DNA from: Nitrosomonas sp. JL21
Lineage (GTDB): Bacteria > Pseudomonadota > Gammaproteobacteria > Burkholderiales > Nitrosomonadaceae
Direction: 5' to 3'
Assembly: GCF_009833095.1 (NCBI RefSeq)
Contig: NZ_QRCB01000017.1
Location: forward strand, 1 to 64,000
Length of the DNA: 64,000 nt
Shown here in pieces: positions 1 through 10,333 of this stretch. The notes under the pieces are model-generated. The model searched no databases. It was not told the origin of the DNA and was given only the letters and a program-made list of their open reading frames with translations. The translations under genes were made by a program, and so were the position numbers. Positions within the stretch are counted from its first letter, which is position 1. Every line of letters begins with the position of its first letter.

Positions 1-20
1 TCAAATTTACTCTTTGCCAT
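1..20 (-). CDS. tuf: Elongation factor Tu, 5' end only (partial)
   Basis: Only the first six codons lie in the window, read leftwards from an ATG at 20..18. They spell MAKSKF, the usual beginning of proteobacterial EF-Tu, the GTPase that delivers aminoacyl-tRNA to the ribosome. An AAGGA ribosome-binding site lies seven bases upstream. The gene follows fusA after about 30 bases, which is the normal order of the str operon. The call rests on that context as much as on the six residues. Confidence 0.8.
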
Positions 21-50
21 GATCCGTTCCTTTTACGCACAATTTTTCAA

Positions 51-2141
51 TTACTTCTTATTGATTATCGCTTCTGCTACATTTTTTGGTGCTTCAGAGT
101 AATGTTTGAATTCCATGGAGTAAGTCGCTCTACCCTGTGTTGCTGATCTCAGTGCAGTGGAATAGCCAAACATTTCTGCGAGCGGCACTTCCGCACGAAT
201 GACTTTTAAACCAGGAATATCTTCCATTCCTTGTATCATTCCTCGCCTTGATGACAGATCACCTACTACATTTCCCATGAAATCTTCGGGAGTTTCCACT
301 TCTACAGCCATCATTGGCTCCAAAAGTACCGGATTTGCTTTACGCATTCCGTCTTTGAATGCAATAGAAGCAGCCATTTTGAATGCATTCTCATTAGAAT
401 CCACGTCATGATATGAACCATCAAATAGCGTGACTTTCACATCGACAACTGGATAACCAGCAAGCACCCCACTCGGCAGAGTTTCCAGCAAACCTTTCTC
501 AACCGCAGGAATATATTCTCGCGGTACTGCACCACCCTTAATTTCGTCAACGAACTCAAAACCCTTCCCAGCCTCATTAGGCTCCATTTTGAGCCAAACA
601 TGACCATACTGACCGCGTCCGCCGGATTGTTTTACAAACTTACCTTCTATTTCAACCGGTTTTCTTATGGCTTCTCGATAGGCAACTTGAGGGGCTCCCA
701 CATTAGCTTCCACACCAAACTCACGCTTCATCCGATCGACAATAATTTCTAAATGCAACTCACCCATTCCAGAAATGATGGTTTGACCAGACTCCTCATC
801 AGTTCGGACTCTAAATGAAGGATCTTCCTGAGCAAGTCTATTCAAAGCTATGCCCATTTTTTCCTGATCTAACTTTGTTTTTGGCTCGACTGCAACATGG
901 ATTACCGGCTCAGGAAAATCCATTCTTTCCAGCGTAATGATTTTTTGAGGATCACACAAGGTATCGCCCGTCACGACATCCTTCAAACCAACAGCAGCAG
1001 CAATATCTCCTGCCCGAACTTCCTTGATCTCATCGCGCTGATTGGCATGCATTTGCAACAACCTTCCGATTCTCTCTTTTTTTCCTTTAACCGGATTGTA
1101 AATAGTATCACCCGAAGTAACGACGCCAGAATAAACTCTGAAAAAGATCAATTGACCGACATAGGGATCGGTTGCAATCTTGAATGCCAAAGCAGAAAAT
1201 GGTTCGTTATCGTCTGCTTTACGTTTATCAGGCTCACCATTCTCTTTTTCGCCCTCAATAGCCAATATATCTGTGGGCGATGGCATAAAATCAATCACTG
1301 CATCCAGCATCGCTTGCACACCTTTGTTTTTAAAGGCAGTGCCGCACATCATAGGGACTATTTCGTTATTGATAGTTCGTGTACGTAGACCATTCTTGAT
1401 ATCAGCAATTTCCAAATCGCCATCTTCAAGATATTTATTCATCAGTTCTTCGTTAGCTTCCGCTGCTGATTCCAGCATTTTTTCGCGCCATTCTCGAGCA
1501 TCGTTCACAAGATTTGAAGGAACATCGCGTTCTTCAAATTTCATACCGCGACTTTCATCATCCCAATATATTGCCTTCATTTTGATCAAATCGATAACGC
1601 CTTCGAATTTATCTTCAGCACCAATTGGCAATTGGATAGGAATGGGTGCAGCTTTGAGTCGGGCTTTAATTTGTTCGTAAACGCGCATAAAATTAGCCCC
1701 GGATCGATCCATCTTATTAACGAAAGCTAGTCGCGGAACTCGATATTTATTTGCTTGCCTCCAAACCGTTTCGGTCTGAGGCTGCACTCCACCTACCGCA
1801 CAAAATACCGTACAGGCTCCATCTAACACACGTAACGAACGCTCCACTTCAATCGTAAAATCCACGTGCCCCGGCGTATCGATAATATTAATTCGATGCT
1901 CCGGATAATTTCCGGCCATACCTTTCCAGAAACATGTCGTAGCAGCCGAGGTAATGGTAATACCTCTTTCTTGTTCCTGCTCCATCCAATCCATCGTGGC
2001 CGCACCATCATGCACCTCTCCAAGCTTGTGAGATACGCCTGTATAAAAAAGTACGCGCTCTGTCGTCGTTGTTTTACCGGCATCAATATGCGCCATGATG
2101 CCGATATTTCGATAACGTTCTATGGGTGTTTTTCTTGCCAC
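51..2141 (-). CDS. fusA: Elongation factor G
   Basis: This 696-residue protein has the full length of bacterial EF-G, the GTPase that drives ribosomal translocation and, with RRF, ribosome recycling in the cytoplasm. The GTP-binding motifs are all visible: the P-loop [10 protein letters not shown] near residue 17, the switch I region with RGITI, DTPGH near 88 and NKMD near 142. The domain IV sequence [10 protein letters not shown] is present near residue 510. It is the third gene of rpsL-rpsG-fusA-tuf, 58 bases after rpsG, and is probably transcribed from the promoter ahead of rpsL. The ribosome-binding site is weak (AAGG about 12 bases before the ATG). Confidence 0.98.
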   Translation of the reverse strand: MARKTPIERYRNIGIMAHIDAGKTTTTERVLFYTGVSHKLGEVHDGAATMDWMEQEQERGITITSAATTCFWKGMAGNYPEHRINIIDTPGHVDFTIEVERSLRVLDGACTVFCAVGGVQPQTETVWRQANKYRVPRLAFVNKMDRSGANFMRVYEQIKARLKAAPIPIQLPIGAEDKFEGVIDLIKMKAIYWDDESRGMKFEERDVPSNLVNDAREWREKMLESAAEANEELMNKYLEDGDLEIADIKNGLRTRTINNEIVPMMCGTAFKNKGVQAMLDAVIDFMPSPTDILAIEGEKENGEPDKRKADDNEPFSALAFKIATDPYVGQLIFFRVYSGVVTSGDTIYNPVKGKKERIGRLLQMHANQRDEIKEVRAGDIAAAVGLKDVVTGDTLCDPQKIITLERMDFPEPVIHVAVEPKTKLDQEKMGIALNRLAQEDPSFRVRTDEESGQTIISGMGELHLEIIVDRMKREFGVEANVGAPQVAYREAIRKPVEIEGKFVKQSGGRGQYGHVWLKMEPNEAGKGFEFVDEIKGGAVPREYIPAVEKGLLETLPSGVLAGYPVVDVKVTLFDGSYHDVDSNENAFKMAASIAFKDGMRKANPVLLEPMMAVEVETPEDFMGNVVGDLSSRRGMIQGMEDIPGLKVIRAEVPLAEMFGYSTALRSATQGRATYSMEFKHYSEAPKNVAEAIINKK

Positions 2142-2199
2142 GGTTTATTGCCTTACGTAGATTTCAATTAAAATTACTAATCGATGAAACCAGAATTTA

Positions 2200-2670
2200 T
2201 CAGAATCTGAAATGCGAAAATGCCTTATTAGATTCTGCCATTCTGTGCACTTCTTCTCTTTTTTTAACTGCCCCGCCGCGACCCTCGGCTGCTTCACTTA
2301 ACTCACCCGCCAATCGAGCATCCATCGATTTTTCGCTTCTTTTTCTAGCAGCATCACGCAACCATCTCATCGCCAATGCATTACGCCGAACTGATCTTAC
2401 TTCAACCGGCACCTGATAATTAGCCCCACCCACACGACGACTTTTTACCTCTACAATGGGCCTGACGTTCGTTAATGCTTGCGTAAACACTTCCAAAGGG
2501 TCACCGCCAGTTTTCTTCTGTATATGTTCCAGAGCACCATAAATGATTCGTTCTGCGACTGATTTTTTACCCCGAGTCATCAGCACATTAACAAATTTTG
2601 CCAACTCTACATTGTGATATTTTGGATCTGGCAATATTTCTCGCTTTGGAACTTCTCTACGTCTAGGCAT
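2200..2670 (-). CDS. rpsG: 30S ribosomal protein S7
   Basis: The 156-residue protein matches the length of bacterial S7, which nucleates assembly of the 30S head by binding the 3' major domain of 16S rRNA. The typical start [16 protein letters not shown] and the internal stretches [10 protein letters not shown] and [14 protein letters not shown] are present. A good ribosome-binding site (GAGGT) stands six bases before the ATG. It lies 45 bases downstream of rpsL and 58 bases upstream of fusA. In Escherichia coli S7 represses its own operon by binding the rpsL-rpsG spacer; the short spacer here could allow the same, but I did not identify the binding site. Confidence 0.98.
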   Translation of the reverse strand: MPRRREVPKREILPDPKYHNVELAKFVNVLMTRGKKSVAERIIYGALEHIQKKTGGDPLEVFTQALTNVRPIVEVKSRRVGGANYQVPVEVRSVRRNALAMRWLRDAARKRSEKSMDARLAGELSEAAEGRGGAVKKREEVHRMAESNKAFSHFRF

Positions 2671-2715
2671 TGTGCAACCTCATAGTTTACTTCTTGTTAT
2701 CCGATATTCTAGTTC

Positions 2716-3093
2716 TTATGCATTCTTGGGCTTCTTAGATCCATATTTAGATCTCGCTTGTTTGCGATCCTTAACACCGGCAGTATCTAAACTACCTCGA
2801 ATCGTGTGATAGCGCACGCCAGGCAAATCCTTAACCCGGCCACCACGAATAAGAATCACCGAGTGCTCCTGAAGATTATGTCCTTCACCGCCAATATAAC
2901 TGGAAACTTCGAACCCATTGGTCAATCGAACCCTGGCGACTTTACGCAATGCCGAGTTTGGCTTTTTAGGGGTCGTAGTGTATACCCTGGTACACACTCC
3001 TCTTTTTTGTGGGCAATTCTCCAATGCAGGCACATTGCTTTTAATACGCTTAGCAACACGCGGCTTTCGAACTAACTGACTTATTGTCGGCAT
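2716..3093 (-). CDS. rpsL: 30S ribosomal protein S12
   Basis: This 125-residue protein is S12, which sits at the decoding centre and governs accuracy. The start [10 protein letters not shown], the [12 protein letters not shown] loop (streptomycin-resistance region, with the ordinary lysines present) and the [13 protein letters not shown] loop that holds the methylthiolated aspartate are all visible. An AGGA ribosome-binding site lies about eight bases upstream. It is the first gene of the str operon and is preceded by a near-consensus promoter. Unusually, the gene upstream is a yajQ-type gene rather than rpoC. Confidence 0.98.
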   Translation of the reverse strand: MPTISQLVRKPRVAKRIKSNVPALENCPQKRGVCTRVYTTTPKKPNSALRKVARVRLTNGFEVSSYIGGEGHNLQEHSVILIRGGRVKDLPGVRYHTIRGSLDTAGVKDRKQARSKYGSKKPKNA

Positions 3094-3238
3094 TTCTATG
3101 TCCTAAAAAACGGGAACGACGCTTGCCGTCCACACTTAAACACTTACATTTATTTGTATTGAAATCGATGCTCAATTATCGCTGCCGCCCCGGATCAACG
3201 TAGCTTAATACGCAATGATGCGACAAAAAAGAGAGCGG

Positions 3239-3267
3239 ATTCTAGGTGGTTTATCCATGCATGTCAA
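3239..3267 (-). promoter_or_regulatory. Sigma70 promoter of the str operon
   Basis: On the minus strand TTGACA (3267..3262) is followed after exactly 17 bases by TAGAAT (3244..3239). This matches the consensus -35 box perfectly and the -10 box at five of six positions. Transcription would start near 3232, giving a leader of about 140 bases before rpsL. A promoter this strong suits ribosomal protein genes. No experimental start is known to me. Confidence 0.8.
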
Positions 3268-3325
3268 GACAAACATCGATCCTGATAAGTGATGCACAAC
3301 CTCCGCATTCCTTTCCTCAATTTTT

Positions 3326-3811
3326 TTAATCCCGAAAATTCTGAAACTGCAACGGAAAATCATTTATGGATTTTTTTACATATTGAATCGCTTCTTGCAG
3401 CACATCTTTCTTGGTGCCGGTCACCCGGACAGTTTCTCCTTGAATGCTAGCCTGTGCCCTCAGTTTGCTATCTTTAAGAATTCTGACGATTTTCTTGGCC
3501 AAATCAGCATCCAGTCCAGTTTTGACAGTCACTACTTGTTTGATTTTATTTCCACTGATTTTTTCAATCTGACCTTTGTCCAAACAACGCACATCAATCG
3601 AGCGTTTAGTCAGTTTGGTTCGCATAATGTCCAAGATTTGCTCTAATTTGAAGTCATCATCAGCAAACACTGTCAATTGAAGATCGGTTTGCTCCACGCG
3701 CACATCAGAGCCTTTAAAATCGAAGCGAGTGCTTATTTCTTTGTTGACTTGATCAACCGCATTTCTAACTTCCTGCTTGTCAACTTCTGAAACAATGTCA
3801 AATGATGGCAT
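3326..3811 (-). CDS. yajQ: YajQ-family nucleotide-binding protein
   Basis: The protein belongs to the YajQ/UPF0234 family of small cytoplasmic proteins; some members bind cyclic di-GMP and act with transcription factors. The start [11 protein letters not shown] and the stretch [10 protein letters not shown] near residue 30 are family hallmarks, and 161 residues is the usual length. I placed the start at the ATG at 3811 because the family begins with MPSFD; the longer frame adds eight residues not seen in relatives. It is the last gene of the leftward argD-argF-argG group, 33 bases after argG. c-di-GMP binding here is only inferred from the family. Confidence 0.93.
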   Translation of the reverse strand: MPSFDIVSEVDKQEVRNAVDQVNKEISTRFDFKGSDVRVEQTDLQLTVFADDDFKLEQILDIMRTKLTKRSIDVRCLDKGQIEKISGNKIKQVVTVKTGLDADLAKKIVRILKDSKLRAQASIQGETVRVTGTKKDVLQEAIQYVKKSINDFPLQFQNFRD

Positions 3812-3844
3812 GATTAATTTCAATTCCCGTCGCACAAAGCATGA

Positions 3845-5074
3845 TCATTTAGTTGCAGGCTTATTCTTGCTGGCATTCGCCGCGATACGCAATCTGAGCG
3901 CATTGAGTTTTATAAATCCTGCTGCATCTGCTTGATTATATGCACCCGCATCTTCCTCAAAGGTAGCAATATGAGGATCAAACAGAGAATTGGTAGCTGA
4001 GTCTCTCCCTACGACGATGACGTTACCCTTGTATAATTTTAGCCGCACCCAGCCATTGACCTTTTCTTGTGAAGCATCAATCATGGCTTGCAGCATTTTT
4101 CGCTCAGGACTCCACCAGTAACCATTATAAATTAGCGCAGCGTAACGCGGCATCAATTCATCCTTCAAATGCGCCACTTCTCGATCCAATGTGATCGACT
4201 CAATAGCTCGATGAGCTCGCAATAAGATGGTGCCTCCAGGTGTCTCATAGCATCCTCTCGATTTCATTCCGACATACCGATTCTCGACCAGATCCAGTCG
4301 ACCAATACCGTGCTTACCACCCAATTGATTCAGCTTTGCCAGCATGTCTGCAGGCGATAACGAATTACCGTTCAAAGATACAGCATCGCCGCGTTTGAAT
4401 TCGATCTCCGCATACTCGGGTTCATCGGGTGCATTTTCCGGTGACACGCTCCAGCGCCACATCGATTCCTCTGGTTCCATCGCGGGATCTTCGAGGATAC
4501 GGCCTTCATAGGAAATATGCAGAAGATTGGCATCCATGCTGTAAGGCGAACCTGCTTTCTTTTTCATCTCGACTGGGATCCCATGCCGTTCAGCGTATTG
4601 CAGCAATTTCTCTCGAGAGGTCAAGTCCCACTCACGCCACGGCGCGATCACATGAATATTCGGTTGCAGAGCATAATAACCCAGCTCGAAGCGCACTTGG
4701 TCGTTTCCTTTACCGGTCGCACCATGTGAAACCGCATCGGCATGAGTTTCTTGCGCAATCTCGATCTGCCTTTTCGCAATTAATGGTCGCGCGATGCTCG
4801 TACCAAGCAGATATTCCCCTTCATAAATGGTATTGGCCCGAAACATGGGAAATACGAAGTCTCGCACGAACTCCTCGCGCAGATCATCAATATAGATTTC
4901 CTTGACGCCCAATTGCTTGGCCTTCGCGCGAGCCGGCTCAACCTCTTCACCCTGGCCGATATCAGCAGTAAATGTCACCACCTCACATTGATACGTATCT
5001 TGCAGCCATTTCAAAATGACCGACGTGTCCAATCCACCTGAAAAAGCTAACACTACTTTATTGATTTTTTTCAT
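3845..5074 (-). CDS. argG: Argininosuccinate synthase
   Basis: This enzyme joins citrulline and aspartate at the cost of ATP to form argininosuccinate, the penultimate step of arginine synthesis, in the cytoplasm. The 409-residue length is typical. The N-terminal PP-loop AFSGGLDTS (residues 10-18) binds ATP; further family stretches include [13 protein letters not shown] near residue 118 and [11 protein letters not shown] near 262. It follows argF after 67 bases and argD lies further upstream, so the three probably form one transcription unit. An argH gene is not in the window. Confidence 0.98.
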   Translation of the reverse strand: MKKINKVVLAFSGGLDTSVILKWLQDTYQCEVVTFTADIGQGEEVEPARAKAKQLGVKEIYIDDLREEFVRDFVFPMFRANTIYEGEYLLGTSIARPLIAKRQIEIAQETHADAVSHGATGKGNDQVRFELGYYALQPNIHVIAPWREWDLTSREKLLQYAERHGIPVEMKKKAGSPYSMDANLLHISYEGRILEDPAMEPEESMWRWSVSPENAPDEPEYAEIEFKRGDAVSLNGNSLSPADMLAKLNQLGGKHGIGRLDLVENRYVGMKSRGCYETPGGTILLRAHRAIESITLDREVAHLKDELMPRYAALIYNGYWWSPERKMLQAMIDASQEKVNGWVRLKLYKGNVIVVGRDSATNSLFDPHIATFEEDAGAYNQADAAGFIKLNALRLRIAANASKNKPATK

Positions 5075-5141
5075 TATTTATTAATATGCTCGCTTAATTA
5101 TCCTGTCAGCAGTATTACCGCCATTCTCATCAACAACCGGG

Positions 5142-6065
5142 CTAATTGCCAGCCAATTTACCCAGCAACAAATATTCCATCAATGCCTTTTGAGTATGCA
5201 ATCGATTTTCTGCTTCATCCCACACGACAGATTGCGGTCCTTCCAACACTTCTGCGCTTACCTCTTCACCACGATGAGCCGGTAGACAGTGCATAAAAAG
5301 CGCATCCTTTTTAGCTAATGCCATCATCTCGGCATTGACACAGAATTCAGCAAAATCATTTTTTCTTTGCTCAGTTTCTTCTTCAAACCCCATGCTCGTC
5401 CATACATCCGTTGTCACCAGATCCGCACCCATCACAGCTTTGCGAGGACTGGAAAAAATCTCATAATGGGTGGCATCGATCAATCCAATCTGTTCTGGGC
5501 AGATATCATAACCGGGTGGAGTTGACACATGAACTTTGAAATCGAAAATTTTCGCAGCCTGCAGCCACGTATTGCACATATTATTGGCATCACCGATCCA
5601 AGCCACGATTTTTCCAGAGATGCCGCCCCGATATTCGGTATACGTAAAAATATCGCTCATGATTTGGCAAGGATGATATTTATCGGTCAACCCATTGATG
5701 ACGGGCACTCGTGAATTTTCGGCAAAACGTTTGATAATGTCATGTTCATACGTCCGTATCATGATGAGATCAACCATGCGGGAAATGACTTTTGCTGCAT
5801 CTTCAACCGGCTCACCGCGTCCCAATTGAGTATCACGCGTCGATAAATAAATAGCCGCGCCGCCGAGTTGAAGCATGCCTGCCTCAAATGACAGGCGGGT
5901 GCGCGTCGAGTTTTTGTCGAATATCATTGCCAACGTGCGATCAGTCAATGGCCAATACTGCCGGTATTGCTTGAATTCGTGCTTTATCCAGCGAGCACGC
6001 TCAAAGATGTATTCATATTCCTCACGATTAAAATCAGAGAACTGCAGAAAATGCTTGAATTGCAT
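5142..6065 (-). CDS. argF: Ornithine carbamoyltransferase
   Basis: The enzyme transfers the carbamoyl group of carbamoyl phosphate to ornithine, giving citrulline. The carbamoyl-phosphate motif STRTR is at residues 53-57, and the ornithine-binding HCLP motif lies near residue 264, followed by AHRGEEV. With the start at 6065 the protein is 307 residues, the normal anabolic size; the open frame begins three codons earlier, but MQFKHFLQFSD is the usual start. It lies 48 bases downstream of argD and 67 bases upstream of argG. Confidence 0.97.
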   Translation of the reverse strand: MQFKHFLQFSDFNREEYEYIFERARWIKHEFKQYRQYWPLTDRTLAMIFDKNSTRTRLSFEAGMLQLGGAAIYLSTRDTQLGRGEPVEDAAKVISRMVDLIMIRTYEHDIIKRFAENSRVPVINGLTDKYHPCQIMSDIFTYTEYRGGISGKIVAWIGDANNMCNTWLQAAKIFDFKVHVSTPPGYDICPEQIGLIDATHYEIFSSPRKAVMGADLVTTDVWTSMGFEEETEQRKNDFAEFCVNAEMMALAKKDALFMHCLPAHRGEEVSAEVLEGPQSVVWDEAENRLHTQKALMEYLLLGKLAGN

Positions 6066-6113
6066 ACGCCCCAATGAGCAGCCAATCGCCCTGCATACCT
6101 GTATGCCGGTTAT

Positions 6114-7286
6114 TCAGCTATTCAAAAACTCCTTTATTAACGAACACATCGTATCCACCACCTGCTCGGCCTCGGATTGCTGCATGACGAATGCCGGCAA
6201 CAGGCGCACTACTTTATCGGATGTCACATTGATCAACAATTTCTTGTTCAATGCCGTCTTGACCAGATCAGTACAGGGAACGGCAAGCTCGATACCAACG
6301 ATCAAGCCCTGACCTCGAATTTGCACGACACCCGAAATATCGCGCAGTTGATCGTTGAGCCGATCCCGCATGAAGTCTCCCAGTTTCGTGGCATGACTCA
6401 ATAATTCCTCATCCTGAATCACTGCGAGTGTTTCAAGGGCTGCTGCACAAGCCAGTGGATTGCCGCCAAAGGTAGAGGCGTGATTTCCCGGTTTGAATAC
6501 GTCAGCGGCAACGCCTCGGGCCAGACACGCACCGATCGCCACGCCGGCTCCCAGCCCCTTAGCCAGAGTCATGACATCCGGCAGAATCTCGCTATGCTGA
6601 TAGGCAAACCATTTACCGCTCCGGCCGATTCCCGATTGCACTTCGTCGAGCATCAATAACCATTCATATTGATCGCACAGCTTACGCAATTCACGAAGAT
6701 AATGCGCTTCGGGAATATTCACGCCGCCTTCGCCTTGGAAAGGCTCCACTAAAACTGCAACGATATCTTTATTATTGACCGCGACTTGAGCAATAGCCGC
6801 CATATTGTTATAAGGAACACGCACAAAACCTGTCAATAACGGTTCAAAGCCAGCTTGCACCTTGCGATTGCCGCTGGCCGTCAAGGTTGCCATCGTTCTG
6901 CCATGAAAGGAACGTTCCATGACAATAATGGTTGGCAGTGCAATTCCTCTATTGTGTCCATGCAAGCGGGCAAGTTTGATCGCCGCTTCATTGGCTTCTG
7001 CACCAGAATTGCAAAAGAAGGCTTTGTTCATGCCCGACAATTCAATCAACCGGTCCGCCAGCCGTTCTTGCCTTTCAATATGATACAAGTTGGACGTGTG
7101 AATCAGCTTACCGGCCTGTTCACAGATTGCTTTGGTCAAGCGCGGATGACAATGCCCGAGTCCGCACACGGCAACCCCCGACAATGCATCCAGATAGCGT
7201 TCCCCCTGATCATCCCACAGCCACACGCCTTCGCCCTTCGTGAACGTGACGGGCAGCCGTGAATAGGTATTCATCAAATTAGACAC
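6114..7286 (-). CDS. argD: Acetylornithine aminotransferase
   Basis: This class III PLP aminotransferase makes N-acetylornithine from the semialdehyde and may also act on succinyldiaminopimelate in lysine synthesis. The 390-residue protein has the expected parts: FCNSGAEANEAA near residue 91 for cofactor phosphate binding, LDEVQSGIGR near 218, and the PLP lysine in TLAKGLGAG near residue 247. It is the first gene of the leftward arginine group. The 450-base region ahead of it also carries the candidate structured RNA and the gyrA leader on the opposite strand. I saw no convincing ArgR operator. Confidence 0.95.
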   Translation of the reverse strand: MSNLMNTYSRLPVTFTKGEGVWLWDDQGERYLDALSGVAVCGLGHCHPRLTKAICEQAGKLIHTSNLYHIERQERLADRLIELSGMNKAFFCNSGAEANEAAIKLARLHGHNRGIALPTIIVMERSFHGRTMATLTASGNRKVQAGFEPLLTGFVRVPYNNMAAIAQVAVNNKDIVAVLVEPFQGEGGVNIPEAHYLRELRKLCDQYEWLLMLDEVQSGIGRSGKWFAYQHSEILPDVMTLAKGLGAGVAIGACLARGVAADVFKPGNHASTFGGNPLACAAALETLAVIQDEELLSHATKLGDFMRDRLNDQLRDISGVVQIRGQGLIVGIELAVPCTDLVKTALNKKLLINVTSDKVVRLLPAFVMQQSEAEQVVDTMCSLIKEFLNS

Positions 7287-7503
7287 AACACAACGCTCGC
7301 ATTTATTTTTAAGTGATTTGAATGAAAATTCTGTTGAGGCTTTTCAGTAGACAATATCAGAATATCAGGAAAATTCAGAATAGGGGCTTATCTTTACTTA
7401 TTTGATTGGCTTAATCAAGCTTTTTTCTTTAAAGAATTACTGATTACCGCGATAATACCCCACCCAACACTTCAAAGTTAACTGAGAAATTGCATCAACA
7501 TGT
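7287..7503. other. argD leader / divergent intergenic region
   Basis: These bases separate argD from the RNA candidate. They are AT-rich with no reading frame worth calling. On the minus strand TATTAT near 7451-7456 could serve as a -10 box for argD, but the -35 match is poor. Confidence 0.3.
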
Positions 7504-7509
7504 TAGAAT
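7504..7509 (+). promoter_or_regulatory. Possible -10 box of the structured RNA
   Basis: TAGAAT stands just ahead of the candidate 6S-like RNA and would place a start near 7516. No good -35 hexamer is found at the right distance, so this is a weak call. Confidence 0.3.
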
Positions 7510-7515
7510 GGGCAG

Positions 7516-7692
7516 CCTTAAATTCATATATTTCCGAGAGAACTCTGAGAAACCTTGCGAGCAACGGCCAGGCCAGGCGAAGTAGGATTCAACTTACTCA
7601 ATCCAGGCGTGCGGTAAATTGTATTTTCAGTCTGATCCTTGATTCAATCGCGCAGCAAGGCCGGACACAGTTATTTTCAGAGCTCCCTTTTT
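7516..7692 (+). ncRNA. ssrS: Structured RNA candidate resembling 6S RNA
   Basis: This stretch has no convincing reading frame, but its ends pair. GAG at 7538-7540 pairs with CTC at 7683-7685, CTCTGA at 7543-7548 with TCAGAG at 7677-7682, and GAA at 7549-7551 with TTT at 7674-7676. Further in, CCTTGC (7553-7558) pairs with GCAAGG (7655-7660). A run of six T follows at 7687-7692. The 5' side reads CTCTGAGA...TTGCGAGC...GGCCAG, close to the order of motifs at the 5' end of E. coli 6S RNA, and the length (about 165-175) fits. 6S RNA binds sigma70 RNA polymerase and dampens transcription. The pairing is seen directly; the 6S identity is inferred. Confidence 0.5.
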
Positions 7693-7739
7693 AAAAAATA
7701 CCTCTATTCAATAACTTTGTTTCTCCTACGTCATAACCT

Positions 7740-10304
7740 ATGAATCAATTTGCCAAGGAAACTTTGCCCATCAGCCTCGAAGAGGAAATGCGGCGATCCT
7801 ATCTTGATTATGCGATGAGCGTCATCGTAGGTCGCGCATTGCCAGATGTCCGGGATGGGTTGAAACCCGTGCACCGGCGCGTTCTGTTTGCGATGCATGA
7901 GCTTTCCAATGATTGGAACAGGCCTTACAAGAAATCTGCCCGTATCGTCGGTGATGTCATTGGTAAATATCATCCGCATGGCGATACGGCGGTGTATGAC
8001 ACTATCGTCCGCATGGCGCAGGATTTTTCGCTGCGTTATATGCTCATCGACGGGCAGGGAAATTTTGGTTCAGTGGATGGCGATAATGCAGCAGCGATGC
8101 GCTACACCGAAATTCGCATGTCGCGCATCGCCCATGAATTACTCGCCGATCTTGACAAGGAAACCGTCGACTTCGGTGCCAACTATGACGATTCCGAAAA
8201 AGAGCCGCTCATCCTCCCAGCCAAGATTCCCAATCTGTTGATCAATGGTTCATCGGGTATTGCGGTAGGGATGGCCACTAATATTCCGCCTCACAATCTG
8301 AATGAGGTAGTGAACGCTTGCCTTGCTTTGCTCAACAATCCAGACATCACCATCGATGAACTCATCGACTTCATCCCTGCACCGGATTTTCCGACTGCTG
8401 GAATTATCTATGGTGTGGCGGGTGTAAGAGATGGCTACCGCACCGGGCGCGGCCGGGTCGTCATGCGGGCGCGGACACATTTCGAGGATATGGAAAAAGG
8501 CAGCCGCCAATGCATCGTCATTGACGAACTGCCCTATCAGGTCAACAAAGCCAATCTGCTCATCCGCATCGGTGAACTGGTACGCGACAAGAAAATTGAA
8601 GGCATTTCCGATTTACGGGACGAATCCGACAAATCGGGCATGCGTGTCGTCATCGAATTGAAACGTGGCGAAATGCCCGAAGTCATCCTGAACAACCTGT
8701 ACAAAGAAACTCAAATGCAGGATACGTTCGGTATGAATATGGTCGCCCTGCTGGATGGTCAGCCGCGATTACTGAATTTGAAACAGATATTGGATGCTTT
8801 CTTGCGTCACCGGCGCGAAGTAGTGACGCGCCGCACTGTATTTGAACTGAAGAAAGCTCGCGAGCGCGGTCATATTCTGGAGGGGCTGGCAGTCGCGCTT
8901 TCCAATGTCGATGAAATCATCGCATTGATAAAAGCCGCACCAACTCCGGCAGATGCCAAAGAAAAGCTCATGGCGAGAACCTGGCATTCCAAGCTGGTCG
9001 GGGAAATGCTAGCGCGCGCGATGGCGGATGCTCATGCATTGCGCCCCGAAGGATTGGATGGCACGTTTGGCTTACAGGCACAGGGCTACCGGTTATCCGA
9101 CGCACAGGCCCAAGCCATTCTGGAATTACGCTTGCAACGTCTGACCGGCCTGGAACAGGAAAAGATCGTCGAGGAATACCGCAACGTCATTGACAGCATC
9201 ATCGATTTTTTGGACATCCTCGCCAATCCCGGGCGCATTACCGCCATCATTACTGAAGAACTCGAAACCATCAAACAGCAATTCGGCGATCAGCGCCGCA
9301 GCGAAATCGTGGTCGACACACAGGATTTGAATGTCGAAGATCTGATTGCACCGGCTGATGTCGTGGTCACACTTTCGCATAGCGGATATATCAAATCGCA
9401 ATTACTGGATGATTATCGCGCCCAGAAACGCGGAGGCCGAGGCAAATTAGCCACCAGCACCAAGGAAGACGATTTCATCGACAAGCTGTTCATTGCCAAC
9501 ACGCATGACTATATTCTCTGCTTCTCGAGTCTTGGCCGCGTATACTGGATCAAAGTCTATGAAGTGCCCCAGGGGGGCAGGCAGTCACGCGGCAAACCCA
9601 TCATCAATTGGGTGCAATTGGAAGAAGGTGAAAAAATCAACGCCATCCTGCCCGTCAGAACATTTGATGAAAACCGTTTTGTCTTTATGGCCACGGCATT
9701 CGGCACGGTCAAAAAGACACCCTTATCGGAATTTTCCCGTCCGCGCAATAATGGCATTATCGCGATCGGCCTGGACGATGGCGATTATTTGATCGGCGTC
9801 GAGCTGACGGAAGGCAAGCATGATGTCATGCTGTTTTCGGATAATGGCAAGGCCATGCGTTTCAGCGAAAATGACGTTCGTCCGATGGGACGGGTGGCCC
9901 GCGGCGTGCGGGGTATGAAGCTCGGTTCAGGACAGAAGGTGATTTCAATGCTGGTTGCTGAAAATGAAGATCTTGCCGTCCTGACTGCTACTGAAAACGG
10001 TTATGGCAAGCGCACCCCAATCAGTGAATATACTCGCCATAACCGCGGCACACAGGGCATGATTGCAATTATTACCAGTCCTCGCAACGGCAAAGTCGTC
10101 ACTGCCAAGCTGGTGAAACCGGAAGATGAAATCATGTTGATTACCTCCGGCGGCATCATGATCCGTACCCGGGTCAATGAAGTGCGGGAAATGAGCCGGG
10201 CCACACAGGGTGTTACATTGATCAATCTGGATGCCGGCGAGAAACTGGCGGGATTGGAACGAGTCGTGGAAAGCGAGGACAATGACGATGACAGCGACAA
10301 TTAA
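7740..10304 (+). CDS. gyrA: DNA gyrase subunit A
   Basis: GyrA is the breakage-reunion subunit of gyrase, which introduces negative supercoils with GyrB. The 854-residue protein carries the catalytic tyrosine Y122 in AAAMRYTE, the quinolone-region motif [10 protein letters not shown] (residues 78-87), the GyrA box QKRGGRGK near residue 561, and an acidic C-terminal tail. Residue 83 is threonine where E. coli has serine, and D87 is conserved. The start codon has a poor ribosome-binding site but the N-terminus aligns with the family. It is the first gene of the gyrA-serC-serA-pheA-hisC-tyrA run, with serC only 29 bases downstream. Confidence 0.98.
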   Translation: MNQFAKETLPISLEEEMRRSYLDYAMSVIVGRALPDVRDGLKPVHRRVLFAMHELSNDWNRPYKKSARIVGDVIGKYHPHGDTAVYDTIVRMAQDFSLRYMLIDGQGNFGSVDGDNAAAMRYTEIRMSRIAHELLADLDKETVDFGANYDDSEKEPLILPAKIPNLLINGSSGIAVGMATNIPPHNLNEVVNACLALLNNPDITIDELIDFIPAPDFPTAGIIYGVAGVRDGYRTGRGRVVMRARTHFEDMEKGSRQCIVIDELPYQVNKANLLIRIGELVRDKKIEGISDLRDESDKSGMRVVIELKRGEMPEVILNNLYKETQMQDTFGMNMVALLDGQPRLLNLKQILDAFLRHRREVVTRRTVFELKKARERGHILEGLAVALSNVDEIIALIKAAPTPADAKEKLMARTWHSKLVGEMLARAMADAHALRPEGLDGTFGLQAQGYRLSDAQAQAILELRLQRLTGLEQEKIVEEYRNVIDSIIDFLDILANPGRITAIITEELETIKQQFGDQRRSEIVVDTQDLNVEDLIAPADVVVTLSHSGYIKSQLLDDYRAQKRGGRGKLATSTKEDDFIDKLFIANTHDYILCFSSLGRVYWIKVYEVPQGGRQSRGKPIINWVQLEEGEKINAILPVRTFDENRFVFMATAFGTVKKTPLSEFSRPRNNGIIAIGLDDGDYLIGVELTEGKHDVMLFSDNGKAMRFSENDVRPMGRVARGVRGMKLGSGQKVISMLVAENEDLAVLTATENGYGKRTPISEYTRHNRGTQGMIAIITSPRNGKVVTAKLVKPEDEIMLITSGGIMIRTRVNEVREMSRATQGVTLINLDAGEKLAGLERVVESEDNDDDSDN

Positions 10305-10333
10305 TGAGCTGATACTTCTGCGGGAAATACATC

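Noticed and set aside
7287-7503. ArgR operator upstream of argD
   Set aside because: No clear palindromic ARG box pair was found.
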